DNA from: Pieris napi | Taxonomy: Eukaryota > Arthropoda > Insecta > Lepidoptera > Pieridae | Assembly: GCF_905475465.1 (NCBI RefSeq) | Contig: NC_062250.1 | Location: 8,392,501 to 8,456,500 of the forward strand | Direction: 5' to 3' | DNA length: 64,000 bases | Shown here: positions 10,218 through 21,905 of the stretch, one piece after another | Layout of the letters: each line of letters starts with the position of its first letter | Numbering within the stretch: position 1 is the stretch's first letter | Position numbers and translations under genes: made by a program | The notes under the pieces: generated by a model | What the model saw: the letters and a program-made list of their open reading frames with translations, nothing else | Told to the model about the DNA's origin: nothing | Databases searched by the model: none

Positions 10218-13200
10218 CTGAAATTGTTGTTATTCAAACATGAATGACAATAAAAAAAAATAAAAAAATTACATTTATTTCAAATCAAGAATGTAGAGCG
10301 AATGAAACGAACTGGCATCTTCCTGTCACTCATTTTGATTGCTAAGTTTTTGTTTTACAAAATAGTTAAGTTTATACTGCATGACATCTTGAAGCAATAT
10401 TTAAGTTAACTTAAATACATATATTTCTAACAGAAATAATGAAAAACAGAAACTTGAAAATGTTTTACAAGAGAAAAGTATTTTATAGTATTTTTATGTG
10501 CCTGTATATTACCGTGCCTGATATACGTATGTCAAACGTGGTCACTCACTGATAAACAAGAAAACAAACTAAGAGTATGTAAATTGACAGATAGAGTAAA
10601 ACTAGAAGAAATAAAAGACATGACAAAGTTTAGAAATGTTGTTACTTCTAGTAAAAGATTGAAATGGAAATGTACAGGACACATTATGAGAGAAGATAAA
10701 GATAAATGGACAAAGAAAGTGACAGAATGGCTTCCTCGCTATGACAAAAAACGAGGAAGGCAAATAAAAATATGGGAAGATGATGTGCGAAGAGCAGCTG
10801 GCCCTATGTGGCTACGTAAAGCTAGAAACAGAGAAGAGTGGAAGCTCTTAGAGGAGTTAGACCATGATATTTACTTTTATAGATTTTAAATTTAAATTGC
10901 AAGCACTATCACGGGATGTTTAAGATCAATGCTTTTGACATAATGTTAAAAATGTTTATTATCTTTCATCCAATATAATTACTTAATTACAATATAATTA
11001 ATAATAACTTTATTATTATAATTAATTAAGACAATGCAGTCTGTCAACTGTCAACAATACAAACCTGATTGAGGCCATCCTTGTTCAACAGTAATGAGGT
11101 GGTGAGTCTTGGAAATAGATCTGGCAATTGTGTCCATGTCCAATGGCCTGATAGTACGTAGATTGATAACTTCACACTCAATACCTGAAATTAAGTATTT
11201 ATAATAGGTTAATATAAATAAGATGTACAGGTATTCCGATTAGATTTGTGAAATGGGTATATTTTTACAGCTTTACCTTTATTCGACGTGGAATTACGAC
11301 ACCTGGTCATTTAATATATTATAATTTCTAAACTTCGGTTCAAAGATACTTTATTTCTCAAAGAATTAATTTCACTTAGTGAGAAAATTTAAGGTAGGTT
11401 AGTTGTGTACAACATGTTATCAAATTATTAGAAAATAAGCTAATTAAATAAAAATATTAGTTACTCTGCAAATATATAAATATAGACCATGAAATTTCAT
11501 ATAAATTGATTCGATAAAGTAAATTTTTTTAACTATAAATATAATATATTTTTAGTCTTATTAGCAATGAGCAATGATGATGATAAACGATTTAGCAAGA
11601 CGCAAGACCAGTATGTTAAACAAAGTTTTCGCATATAACACAGAACTTAAATCTATAGCAAAACATAAACAATAAAAGTAACAGAAATATAATATACAAC
11701 TCGGCTTACGATTTGTGACTAAACAAATTCAAGATTATCATTTGCTACTAGATGGCGCTATTACAGAAAAAATAATTAAAGTATGTTACCCTTTATCCTG
11801 GGCTATAATTACGGTGGAACTATAGGAAAAGCTTGCTTTTATATAGACAAATATTGTTACCATGGTAACCAACATCATACTATCTTTAATCATAAGGCCT
11901 TCTTAAATCTAATATAAATTGCTCTATCACCTGTTTAAAGAACTATACGCAAAGAATAAGTGACTTTCCTCCTCGTGAAGTATCGTTATAATGATAAAAA
12001 AAAATTGTTACCTAATACTTAATAAGTAGGTATAAAATAAAATATTATTTTTATCATGTGATTAATATAAATGCATAAGGATATGAATATTAGATTAAAA
12101 TGTAAAGAATTTTAAGCATTGCAATTACCTTTTCCAGCGAGTTCATTGGCCGCCTGCAACGCTGTTTCAGTCGCTCTGCCCGCACACACTAAGGTAATGT
12201 GTGATCCTTCGCGCTCTATTTTCGCTTTTCCTGTAAGATATATCCAAAGCATATATTAGTTAAGGTAAGTAGATAGAGCTGTGGTATATACAAAGGTACA
12301 TTTGCAATAATTTACGTTATGTCTGTGTAAAATACATAGAAAGACTCCACCTAATTTGTTATCGTATAAAATATTTCTGATTAAAAGAATCTAGTGGTTC
12401 AATTTAAATATTTTTGAAGTTATACTTCCTTAGGCGCGTTATGAAAAATTGATGAGAGTGAAATACTATGCGCGCGCACCGTGACACAAAATTAACAATT
12501 GAAGTTACAATGTTGTTTTTATTATTAATTTTCAATTTTCAATTAATTAACAATTGAATGAAGTTGCCCACGGAAGATGCTACGGCATTGGACATAATTT
12601 AAAAACAACATTCGAATAATAATAGAATTTATGTAACACTTAATGTAAGAGAATAATAATAAATATTTATTTATTTAATTTTTCAAATGTAAACTGAACT
12701 TTATTGACTGTAATGACTCCTTTTCCAGTGTTTGATTATTTAATTGTAATGAATTATTTGCATGCAATCAAAAACTATTTTAAATAATGCCAAAGAAGTA
12801 TAACTTCTTACGCGCGTACATAATAAGTACACGCAACTTTTTTTTAAACATGGGGCAAGGCTTGCCATAAACTTAACTTCTTTAATAAATAAATATTTCT
12901 ATACCTATAGGCAGCACAAAGTCAGAAGATAGTGCCTCATCTGACATTGGAAACTGTAATCCATACATGATTTCATCTTCCAAAAACACTACTGGATCTG
13001 GGTCACGGATGGCTGCTTTAAGGAGACCTGAAAAAAAATAGTTTTATAATTAGTTTTAATAAGTTATACTGCTTGTGCAAGGCAAAAATTGTTTAAGAAC
13101 AATAGCTGAATCACTTTGATAAAAGTGTAAAAAATGTAATATATTTATATGAAAGAATAAAGTATAAAGAATAAATTAAAATCATTCTTAATTAGCAGTG

Positions 13201-15012
13201 GTCAGCATCTCATTAGCTATAAATATTGATTTTATTCTTTGGTAAGTTTTATTGTCAGTTCTTCCACATATTGCAATGACGGTATATGCTAGCATGTACA
13301 CCCATTGAGAATGATGACATACCCTTTGCATCTTCGGAGGAATAAGGCATGATAACTTTAAGTCCAGGACAATGGCTGTACCAGGCACCAAAGCACTGTG
13401 AGTGTTGCGCTGCAACTCCTGCCGCAGCACCGTTGGGACCTCGGAATACAATTGAAACTGGTACTCCACCCGCCGACATGTAGAATGTTTTTGCTGCTGA
13501 GTTAATTATCTGAAACATTTAATATTTTGTTAATTTAATTTTAAAATAGGATCAGAAAATTGCACTATATCATGACAAAAATTTAATGGAGAAATTTTAT
13601 TGTTAAGTTATGTTTGTGAATATGACATGTGAATTGTTTATCTATAAAGTATTCAGTGATTAGAAAGTGTTGTTATTATAAAGGTACACCAAAGCAAATA
13701 TAAGAAGTAAATTTTATAATAAAAACACAACAAACTTTTGGTCTATACGCATTTAAAGGGTTCTTTTAAAAATGTAGTTGTTAATAAATGCAACAAAGGT
13801 TTAATCTATATTATTTCAGAGGTAAGTAGAATCTTTAAAACAAATCAAACTTTATAACGAAAATGAGTATGTTAATTATTGAGTTGAGTATGAATGAGTA
13901 TATTGCAATTTCTTGGTAATATTGTATATTTGTTCAATTCAAATTTTCAAAATTTATTTATTTGATTTATAATACAAACTTATTAGTGTTATTTATATGA
14001 AAGATTTATAATATATACAGACAATAACATTTCAAGTAGAATTTCAGTTCTATTTTACAAAATCTGTTGTTATTATAAAGTATCATAATTATAAAACAAT
14101 ACCAAATATTTCTGAGACATCTCTGTTTTACTGAGACTAATAAAAAATATACTTAATAAAGAAAATAAAACTAATATTGTATCCAAATTATAACTTACAT
14201 GGTCAATAGCCTGCATGGAGAAATTAAATGTCATAAATTCACATATTGGTTTGAGTCCAGCAAATGCTGCACCAACAGCAATACCAGCAAAACCAATTTC
14301 TGTAATAGGTGTGTCTATAACTCTTCTGTCTCCATATTTCTTCCATAAACCTCTGAAATTTTAAAGAATACTATTGTAATAATTAAAAATTAACTTAACT
14401 AATTTAAAATTAGTTAATATTGTAGTATATTTTTTGTAAAAACTATTAAATTTGTTGACTACCATTAGAAGTCTTACTTAAATTTAAACATTATAATTTA
14501 ACATTTGGTAACACATGTTACCTCTATGTTTTTTCTATATCTTAGATATTTTTTTAAATAATAATTACTCCAGTTTTTTATTATACACACTATTCTTGAT
14601 CCTACAAGAAAGTAATGAAAACCCTGTCAATGTCAACAAACATGTATTATATAATAATGAAAGAGATTGAAACTTCAGTAGATCAGGCGTTCATAGATAC
14701 AATAGTTACGAGCTCTTAGCAAATAAAGACTTTAGATATTAGTTACATTCTTATCTGCTTACAATAAAAGTTGAAAAATCAGTATCAAGGTTATTTTAAT
14801 TACCGTGTTACTTTATAAGCACCATCATATTGAGCTACTTCTTCACCTAAGACAAATACTTTGTCATCTCTTTCCATCTCTTCGTCAATGGCCTGGTTTA
14901 AGGCATCTCGTACAGTAACTGGCTTTGATGATAAAGCCTTCGATGTGGAAAAACTACGGCGAGAAATGCGAGCAAGCAATCCAAAGAGAACCGGTGGGGA
15001 TTTCAACGCCAT
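10033..15012 (-). CDS. Pdhb: Pyruvate dehydrogenase E1 component subunit beta, mitochondrial (7 exons, complete)
   Basis: Beta subunit of the E1 heterotetramer of the mitochondrial pyruvate dehydrogenase complex, which with thiamine diphosphate decarboxylates pyruvate and passes the acetyl group to E2. Seen: seven minus-strand exons (15012-14804, 14352-14199, 13509-13323, 13027-12905, 12230-12129, 11184-11065, 10217-10033) whose lengths sum to 1080 nt, giving 359 aa plus stop, the usual family length. Every junction is GT-AG and the phases agree. The first ~30 residues are basic and Arg/Ser-rich, as in a matrix targeting peptide. Then come the transketolase-like pyrimidine-binding domain (motifs [37 protein letters not shown]) and the transketolase C-terminal domain ([35 protein letters not shown]). 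The start is ATG at 15012; an in-frame GTG six bases upstream is unnecessary. Identity is highly confident; the exact C-terminus slightly less so, because the stop lies inside a GTGAGT donor-like sequence. Confidence 0.95.
10260..10385 (-). repeat. Truncated LINE 3' end (same broad family as the intact LINE)
   Basis: Antisense match to the 3' UTR pattern found at 53990-54180 (accumulated changes in the GTAGAGCG, ACTGGCA and TTTTTAATCGCCAAG-like segments). Short and diverged. Confidence 0.5.
10540..10889 (+). pseudogene. LINE reverse-transcriptase C-terminal relic in PDH E1-beta intron 6
   Basis: An open stretch of 101 codons (10584-10889) ends a retrotransposon ORF2. It has the familiar tail pattern of such proteins: [52 protein letters not shown]. 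It lies antisense to the PDH gene, within the intron between exons 7 and 6. The RT catalytic part is absent, so it is a 5'-truncated dead copy. The LINE clade is not resolved. Confidence 0.75.
11065..11184 (-). CDS. Pdhb: PDH E1-beta exon 6
   Basis: Acceptor ATTTCAG|GTATTG and donor AATCAG|GTTTGT. Encodes the conserved [15 protein letters not shown] and [14 protein letters not shown] motifs. Confidence 0.94.
11856..11869. promoter_or_regulatory. X-box-like palindrome (RFX-type site)
   Basis: GTTACCATGGTAAC is a perfect 14-bp palindrome fitting the RFX X-box consensus (RYYNYY, 1-3 N, RRNRAC). It lies in the PDH E1-beta intron between exons 6 and 5. Function is inferred from the motif only. 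Confidence 0.3.
12129..12230 (-). CDS. Pdhb: PDH E1-beta exon 5
   Basis: Acceptor CTTACAG|GAAAAG and donor GAAAAG|GTAATT. Encodes [34 protein letters not shown], the start of the transketolase C-terminal domain. Confidence 0.94.
12416..12807. repeat. MITE with GAAGTTATACTTC termini, copy 1 (PDH E1-beta intron 4)
   Basis: Terminal inverted repeats GAAGTTATACTTCCTTAGGC (12416-12435) and its near complement (12788-12807). The body matches 39493-39775 over most of its length, including GCGCGCACCGTGACAC and GCCCACGGAAGATGCTACGG. Non-coding. The termini are themselves near-palindromic. I could not assign a superfamily. Confidence 0.7.
12905..13027 (-). CDS. Pdhb: PDH E1-beta exon 4
   Basis: Acceptor TTTTCAG|GTCTCC and donor CCTATAG|GTATAG. 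Encodes [24 protein letters not shown] through VLPI, leading into the C-terminal domain. Phase 1 in and out. Confidence 0.94.
13323..13509 (-). CDS. Pdhb: PDH E1-beta exon 3
   Basis: Acceptor TTTCAG|ATAATT and donor AAAGG|GTATGT. Encodes [15 protein letters not shown] through PYSSEDAKG, including the FRGPNG and AAQHSQ motifs. Ends in phase 1. Confidence 0.95.
14199..14352 (-). CDS. Pdhb: PDH E1-beta exon 2
   Basis: Acceptor TTTCAG|AGG and donor CAT|GTAAGT. Encodes [18 protein letters not shown] through FSMQAIDH, the conserved stretch of the pyrimidine-binding domain. It begins by completing the split Arg codon and ends in phase 0. Confidence 0.95.
14804..15012 (-). CDS. Pdhb: PDH E1-beta exon 1 (coding part)
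   Basis: Holds the start codon, mitochondrial presequence and the first part of the TPP-binding fold ([34 protein letters not shown]). The donor is ACACG|GTAATT at 14804/14803 and splits the Arg codon in phase 2. The 5' UTR lies above 15012; its start is not visible. Confidence 0.95.
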
Positions 15013-16584
15013 TTTCACTTACACTTAGGATTATTACACTTAAATACTGACTGAAACACTTATATTAACCTTTTCAGAAGGTTTTATGAGTTAAATTCGT
15101 TAAATTATTGTGGGAAAGATGTTAAAATCTCCACTAGAAAATCACGAAGGATGAATGGAGGTCGTGGTTAGTGGTTACGGGTTATTCTACGTCAACGTCA
15201 TTGCAACAACGTCACGTCAAGCTGACAATACAAGACTGTCAGGTGTCACGTATCGAAATGTTTTTAAAATAAAGTCGGTGGCTATCTAGCAAGTTGAATT
15301 ACTTGATTAGAGTTAAATTATTCAATTAATATAGAACCAATATTGCTCTTATGTTTTATGTAATAATGATTTAGTTGTATGCGGTAACGCACTGCCTTAT
15401 TTTAAATTAGACATGAATTTCACGACGCGCAATAATTACTGCTAAAAAAAGTACCTAATCAAGCATGGTGGTATTATATTATTATGTATATAAATTGTTT
15501 AGCATTAAACCTTGACCCAAATTTAGATAGGATCTAAATGTAATGTGCTGTAACTACGTTTGTCCAATATCCTGTGTGTACAGTTCCCTGACAATCCCAG
15601 TGGACTACCTTTAAGGGAAATAAGTACTTAAGCGAAGGAAATATATTACCGTATTTTTCATTAGGTACATGTTTTGCGTGATGAACATGACATAATGTAA
15701 ATGGTTAAACTTAGGCTTAAATATATTTAATATACTCATAAAAATGTATTATAAATAACCTATGGTTCTTACATATATATATTATGTAATCAAAACAGAT
15801 TACAGAATCAAGTAATGAACATGTCTATAAAGTTTTTAAGTGGCGATCGTATCGTATTACTAATATCGTAATCATATTAATGAAGTATATAATTCAATAA
15901 GTTTTTTTTATCCAATTCTTAAGACAATATTTATGAGAATTGAGAGAACCATTAGCGAGTGTTTAACTGACGGAAGGCGCAGAAATTATAACCCGTATGA
16001 ACGTGTTCACTGACTGATGTTTTATACTCTAAGAGATGACAAATTTAAAATACATATATTTGGAAAGGTGCTCCTATATATCACAGCTTAACTTGAAGTA
16101 CCTATGAGGCACGTCAACTTAAATACGTTATTAACATGTGAGCTTTATACATAGCACTCAATCTCGACTTTGAATTATAACCTGAATCTAACCAATAGGT
16201 TAGTGACACCAATGTGATTCAAATACCATCCCTTTCAATTTTTTTAAATTGTATTATACATCATTTATTGAGAAACTTCACATGCCTACAGAACGAACAT
16301 AAGCCTGGGTCCCACCACAGTCAAGTATATATATTTCGAAAATTGTGTTTATCTCTAGGGCTATCGTTATTGCCATAGAGCGTTCCCCGCGGTGATAAAT
16401 CAAAACCGGGCGTCGACCCGCCTCTGACGATCTCATATCTGATGCAGCTAAGAATAGATCATTCTAATATTTTTTTACCTAATATTATCACTTTCCGGTT
16501 TAAAGACCCCTATCCCTTGTGTTCATTCTTGATTTTTTATATGTTTCTTGTTTTTCTTTTTATTTATACACATTTATCACATGA
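15013..16584. other. PDH E1-beta upstream region and non-coding DNA
   Basis: The first few hundred bases above 15012 should hold the 5' UTR and promoter of the PDH gene, including repeated ACGTCA motifs at about 15188-15220. No TATA box can be assigned. A moderately GC-rich patch at 16310-16450 is unexplained. Confidence 0.4.
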
Positions 16585-17055
16585 CTAGCGGCCCCGACAG
16601 ACGTTGTCCTGTCTTAACTATGAATATTGATTTCAAATTGGTATAATGAATTAAAAAATATTTCAGAAATTCTAATGCTTTATGTTATACAACATTCTTT
16701 GTTTGTGTTTCTGGCTCCCATATTATTATATTATCAATATAATAACTCCGATCGAAGCATTTATTTTGAATGATATAAATTTTTCTTACATCCTCTGACG
16801 ATATTTGCAGCACGCATTCTGTCAATGTTGTGTTATGTCAAACGCCATAAGGTTACACCAAAAAGTTCGAATTGTATGGTGGTTAAGTATTCTTGAATTT
16901 TCTAATTTTCCGCGCAATTTTTTTCTTTTTTTCTTTTATAAGAACCTTCTCCTGACAATTACAAACACAACAAAAAAAAATCAGACAAATCGGTCGAGCC
17001 GTTTTCATGTGATGTCGTGACAACGGAAAACGGGTTTCATTTTTATATATATAGA
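16585..17055 (-). mobile_element. Non-autonomous Helitron, family C (471 bp)
   Basis: Minus strand: 5' A|TCTATATATATAAAAATG, 3' GGGGCCGCTAG|T. A GACAG/CTGTC hairpin sits 11 nt before the end, the classical Helitron 3' structure. The 5' part matches 25813-26236 (AAACCCGTTTTCCGTTGTCA). Non-coding. Confidence 0.75.
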
Positions 17056-17567
17056 TATGTAGACTAGGTATTTGATATAATTCTTGCCAGGTTTCCTTGT
17101 AGTGTGCATATGCTATTCTAAGAGGACATTGGCGTGCAGAATTGGAATCCCATGATGTCATTTTGCCGCGACGCGATATTGCGTGCAGACTACCTCATCT
17201 GCCTTCTTTTGAAATCCGGTGCTTGGAGGCAACGGATGTGTGATGGATCATCTATTGATTTGTTTTCTAAATTAAATACCCTTCCGAACGTCTACATATA
17301 AAATATAGTAATATTATAGGAAAAATCTATGTAAATGTCTGATGAAATCCTATCACTGGTATGTGCTGTTGTATGCTTGGTTTTATTATACGATGAGTGT
17401 ATATGAAAACTTTTTGTTAATTAAAAAAACATTTTTCAATGAATTACATCTTAACAGATTATCACAATTAAGAAATAAACCATTGATCGGCAGAGGAAAA
17501 TATGATTGTGATTGTTTTAAAACTCAAATAGTACCGTAAAACTTAAGATTTTTGAAAGCAGCATCTA

Positions 17568-18861
17568 AAGGGTATTTCAACAAGAAGTTTGTTTTTCAAT
17601 TGTGGCAACACCGAGAACGTGATAGTTTTGACATTTAGTTTTTGGCGGTATTCGTAGCAGGTGCTTTGGCAATTATTACAATGAATTCAATTTCGCTCGA
17701 AAATCGCATTAAAATAATTCAAATCCACTATAAAAATGGTGGTTCTGTTAAAGTTACATTTCGTAAAATTCGTGATATTTTCGGCCAGCATAATCGTCCT
17801 TCTGAGACCGCTGTTAAGAATTTGGTCGCGAAATTTTAGTCGACAGGCTCGGTACAAAATGTGCCAACACCAACACGTGTTCGACCGGGTCGTTCAACAG
17901 AAAACATCGCCGCCGTGATCCACAGTGTTGAAGAAGATCAAAATTTGTCAATTTCACGACGTTCTCAACAATTGGGGTTATCCAAAAGCACAACATGGCG
18001 AATTTTGCGAAAGGATTTGGCTTTGAAGCCTTACAAGATTCAACTGGTGCAGGAATTAAAGCTGATCGACCATTCAAATCGCCGCAGATTCGCTCAGTTC
18101 ATTCAGGAACAACCTGCTGGTTTTTCTGAAAAAATCATTTTTTCAGACGAAGCCCATTTTCATTTGTCAGGGTACGTCAACAAGCAAAATTGTCGCATTT
18201 GGGCTTCTGAAAATCCTAAAGCAATTATTGAGAAGGCTTTGCATACTCAACGTGTTACTGTGTGGTGCACTATGTGGTCTGGAGGCGTGATTGGGCCGTT
18301 TTTTTTCGAAGATGAGGCTGGAAATGCGGTAACAGTCAATGGATCACGGTATCGCGAGATGTTAACCACTAAATTTTGGCCTATTATTGATGACATGGAT
18401 ATCACTGAAATGTGGTTTCAACAGGACGGTGCCACATGTCACACAGCCAATGAAACGATCAATTTATTGCAAACCAAATTTCCCGAGCGCATAATTTCGC
18501 GAAATTCAGCTGTTAAGTGGCCAGCCAGATCGTGTGATTTAACACCACTGGATTATTTTTTGTGGGGCTATGTTAAAGACAGAGTCTATACGGAGCCAAT
18601 CGAATCGATTGCAGCCTTAAAACTCAAAATCCGTGATGTCATTAACGAAATAGACCCTCCATTTTGCCAAAAAGTGATTAAAAATTTTGATGAAAGAATC
18701 AACATCTGTCAGCGTGGTCGTGGTGGACATTTGCCAGATATCATTTTTCAGATAATTGCCAAACTTTTCTCTTTGTAATACAATAAAAATTTTATTCATT
18801 TTCCTCTAAATTCTTTGTTTTATTTTGTTTTAGAAAACAAAGTTCTTGTTGAAAAACCCTT
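17568..18861 (+). mobile_element. Mariner/Tc1-superfamily transposon, rosa-like (DD41D), complete ends
   Basis: 1294 bp bounded by TA duplications (17566-17567, 18862-18863). Terminal inverted repeats AAGGGTATTTCAACAAGAA and AAGGGTTTTTCAACAAGAA differ by one base. It contains a single transposase gene. Both ends and the frame are well preserved, so the insertion looks recent. Confidence 0.93.
17681..18778 (+). pseudogene. Mariner-type transposase with one in-frame stop
   Basis: Cut-and-paste transposase of 365 codons. The ATG at 17681 is the natural start; the frame is uninterrupted except for TAG at 17837-17839 (codon 53), inside the N-terminal helix-turn-helix region. Catalytic triad: Asp156 (FSDEAHFH), Asp249 (WFQQDGATCH) and Asp291 (CDLTPLDYFLW), with 41 residues between the last two, the DD41D spacing of the rosa group (established knowledge). 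The second DNA-binding helix region (SKSTTWRILRKDL) is present. The 305-residue frame after the stop (17861 on) is not the real protein. This copy is probably inactive unless read through. Confidence 0.9.
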
Positions 18862-18863
18862 TA

Positions 18864-19200
18864 CATATGATAGATGCGGAAAAAATATTGTTTTATGTGT
18901 AAACACAAAGTTAATGGTCATTAAGAATTAAGTTATGTTATTCTATAATAGTGGTGTACTTTACTATAACTCCGGTACCTAGCCTCATCAATCTAGGTGG
19001 TTATGCATAGGTGGTTATTTAGTCAGACTAAGTTAGACGGGAGTCAGCTCCCTTACGTCAAAAATGTGTTGGATTTTTTGAGTCATAGGTTGGACTTAAG
19101 TCTCGTTTCTGAATCTTACCCAAGTTGTTCTCTTAGTTCCGGACTTTTACATATCTTCAGTGTTATTAAAATGATTTCAGATTCGTAGGCACAGAAGGCA
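18864..19200. other. Non-coding stretch
   Basis: Nothing recognised between the mariner and the LINE tail at 19205. Confidence 0.5.
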
Positions 19201-19204
19201 TCTT

Positions 19205-19335
19205 TTGAAAAAATGAAAATGAAAAATGTTTATTTGTATCTCAATTTTACAATTAATACATGAGTTGAGACCCGTAGTAAGTAGTCAGAGACACTTGTGT
19301 TGGGGTTGGCTCGCTACTTCCCTTATTTATACAAT
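19205..19335 (-). repeat. Truncated LINE 3' end with (TTTTCA)n tail
   Basis: The minus strand reads GGGTCTCAACTCATGTATTA...AAATAAACATTTTTCATTTTCATTTTTTC, a LINE-like 3' UTR ending in short A/T-rich repeats. Not the same family as the intact LINE. Confidence 0.5.
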
Positions 19336-20520
19336 ATTGAGTCAGTTGTTAGAAAATAATACAAAACAAAACAAAACCCAGCTAAGAAGCAAATCCGGTA
19401 AAAATGAAAAAATAAAATGAAATGTAATTCTCATAGTTTCTCTGACAATTCTATGAACTTATTTTATGCATGCATAGTTGTGTGTGTAGGTATGTGCGCA
19501 TGTGCGTGTGTGTGTGTGAGTGAGTGTATACTTGTTGTTAAGTAGGTATATAATTATGTATGTGTGTGTCAAACTAGCGAACTCGTACTAAAGTTTCCTC
19601 ATAAGTTAAAGTTTTTAGCCATTCTGTTATAACTTTCTTACATTCATACAAAACTCTAGGATGAAATTGAAGTTTTTGTTTAGTCTCATTAATTGATTTT
19701 TAACTAATCAATAAAATAGATGCCAAAATATATCTGCTCCTTACCAGTTTGGGTTAAAGTCCATTACTCTAAATTTAATGTATATAATATTTATAAATAT
19801 AAATTGTAAGAAGAAAATCTACCTTATATAGAGTTTAGACTAAATCGATCGTAATTTATTTTGAACGCTACAAATTCAAAGGGAGAGTTATATTTTGTAA
19901 CTCCTTTGATCATTATATTGAGTTTATTATAAGTCCTTGTTCGTAATAATTTAACAGTGGAAGCAATTTTCATACATCTATTTATTCGTATGATGAGTTC
20001 TTCTTTCTCAGTTGTATTACATATTGTCTTTAAATCATTGTGAATATACCAGAAAATATAATAGAGATTCAAACACGTTTTAGCAGCTTATTTATTGTTC
20101 ATACTTCGTACCTTAAACGTATAAAATACTGGTTACATAAATTACTAGGCAACGGGCAGCCTTTTTACTAATAAGCGATTTATTCCAACGAAAAAGAAAA
20201 TACCTACTGAGAGTAAAGCGTAAGTTCATAACTAAATTAAACAAAAATAAAATTCAAGTAACACTGGTAAAATGCAATAATAAAATGACATCAAAAATAA
20301 AAGCTAATCTTAAGGTTAATGAATCAGAATTAATATAAAGTAGCTGATTACAAGGTATAAGAGATATGCTTGAATAGGTGAATCTTAAATTAATTCAGTT
20401 CTATGCGTAGTAGTTTCACGGATTAGATTGTCATTGGAACGCAAATCAACAAATACTTTAGTTAAGTTATCGGAATTTTTATTGATAATGACCTGATTTT
20501 AAGTGATAATGCCCATGAAC
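19336..20520. other. Non-coding stretch
   Basis: Contains the GT microsatellite. No coding pattern in 19824-20072 or elsewhere. Confidence 0.5.
19484..19530. repeat. GT-rich microsatellite
   Basis: Imperfect (GT)n with GC and GAGT variants, followed by more GT runs near 19560. Confidence 0.8.
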
Positions 20521-20529
20521 ATTCTCAAT

Positions 20530-20796
20530 CTAGAGGCCTCGTTCTTTTCTTGATGGACCTAAATCGAATTGGTTTGAAAATACTTCAGAGGGTAGCTGGT
20601 TCCACATGGTGCTGGTGCGCGGCGAGAACTGCCTTAAATAACGCGTGTGTGTGGAACGACGGACGTCGAGCTGATACGGGTGGAATGTCGTATTCTGTCT
20701 CGTTATCCGTTTATGAAACCCATCTGCAGGTATTAATCCGAACAACTCCTCTGAACACTCCATGGTAAATTTAGTAGAAGATGCAGAAAGGATCAA
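20530..20796 (-). pseudogene. LINE family B relic (RT C-terminal tail)
   Basis: 88 open codons: CSEELFGLIPADGFHKR.TRQNTTFHPYQLDVRRST, then FSPRTSTMWNQLPSEVFSNQFDLG. This is a recurrent C-terminal signature of a lepidopteran non-LTR element. Truncated at both ends, with no RT domain. Confidence 0.75.
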
Positions 20797-20839
20797 GCCG
20801 ATATGTTGTTTTGTTTCTACTTGTTAATTGTTTTGTAAA

Positions 20840-21070
20840 TAAAAGAGTCATTCCCCCAACTTCGATTTTGTTCCCTTTGGATAAGAGGCTCTTGGGCCGT
20901 GGGCTTCAAGTGCAGGCGATCATTAAAGGTTTAAGTTGGCGCCTGGTAGATAGTACCTCAGAGCTGGTGCTTTCCTCGCTCAACGAATAAGTATCACAAT
21001 ACAGAGAAGAAATACTGCCAGCATTAAAGGTGCACTGCCATAGGGACCAAACTTTTTAAATTTGTTTTAA
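20840..21070 (+). pseudogene. LINE family C relic (RT C-terminus and 3' tail)
   Basis: Broken frame matching FVPFG.ETLGPW... RAGAFLAQRISI.IQR.N.ASI.G.LP, as at 31195-31490 and (minus) 24990-25275. Ends with the CACTGCCA(C/T)AGGG(A/G)CCAAAC tail. Confidence 0.7.
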
Positions 21071-21693
21071 TGTTCTATTTATTAATTTTTAATTATAAAT
21101 AATTATATATTTTGATTATTATTATACTATGTACTTTACGAATATTGTAAATAATATATATTTGTGTTGGAAATAAATCGATTTTCTATTGTTTTGTTAA
21201 TTTAGTATAACATGGTTACACACAAATATACACGATTTTCTCTTTGTAAATTTTACCAATATAATTAAAATAGATACTATACATGAATGGTCTAAAAATG
21301 ACGTATAGTGAATGGGTAGGGTAAATTTCTCGTCAAAGGGAAGCCTTCACCAAATGTATCCAGACGGCAATACCCTTTAAAAGATAAACAAACAACTTGA
21401 TAAGACTGAATAGATTTAATATTGAGTGGGGTTGGTATTTGTTCGTAAATTCAGTTTTAATTAATTTTAGGTTCGGTTGGGTATATAGTTCTGTTTCCGT
21501 GTTTAATTTGATTTCGAGTAATGTTTAAGGAAGCGATCGCTTATAAGGCTGCCCCTTGCATTACTGTGTTTGTATAAAACAAAGGAACAGGAGGCTCAGC
21601 TGATGTTAAGGAAGTATGTGAAGGTCTGTGCATTGCTGGACTTTATAAATTTTTATATTGTACTGTGCAATGCTTCCATGACTTAGTACTATA

Positions 21694-21905
21694 AATTCAA
21701 AATCATTTATTCATTGAGGTAACACAATGTACACTTACGAACGTTAGAGAAATACATATTAAATAATGCTTTTAATTTTACATTTACTGCCAGTTCTCAA
21801 ATCAAGGGCGTAGAACGGACGAGAAGAACTAGCAAAAAACTCCCCGCTACTCTTTTTAATCGCCAAGTTTTTTGTTTTATACAATGTTTGTAAGGAGCAA
21901 CCATG
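21694..21905 (-). repeat. Truncated LINE 3' end, relative of the intact LINE
   Basis: Minus strand reproduces the order of elements in 53990-54170 (GGCGATTAAAAAGAGT, GTTCT.C.CGTTCTACGCCCTTGA, CTGGCAGTAAATGTAAAA, ending AATGATTTTGAATT). Confidence 0.65.

Noticed and set aside
13188..13469. 93-codon frame overlapping PDH exon 3
   Set aside because: Wrong frame; splice phases and conserved motifs fix the other frame.
17861..18778. Separate 305-aa transposase starting at GTG 17861
   Set aside because: It is the same frame as the upstream 52 codons, divided only by a TAG; the natural start is ATG at 17681.
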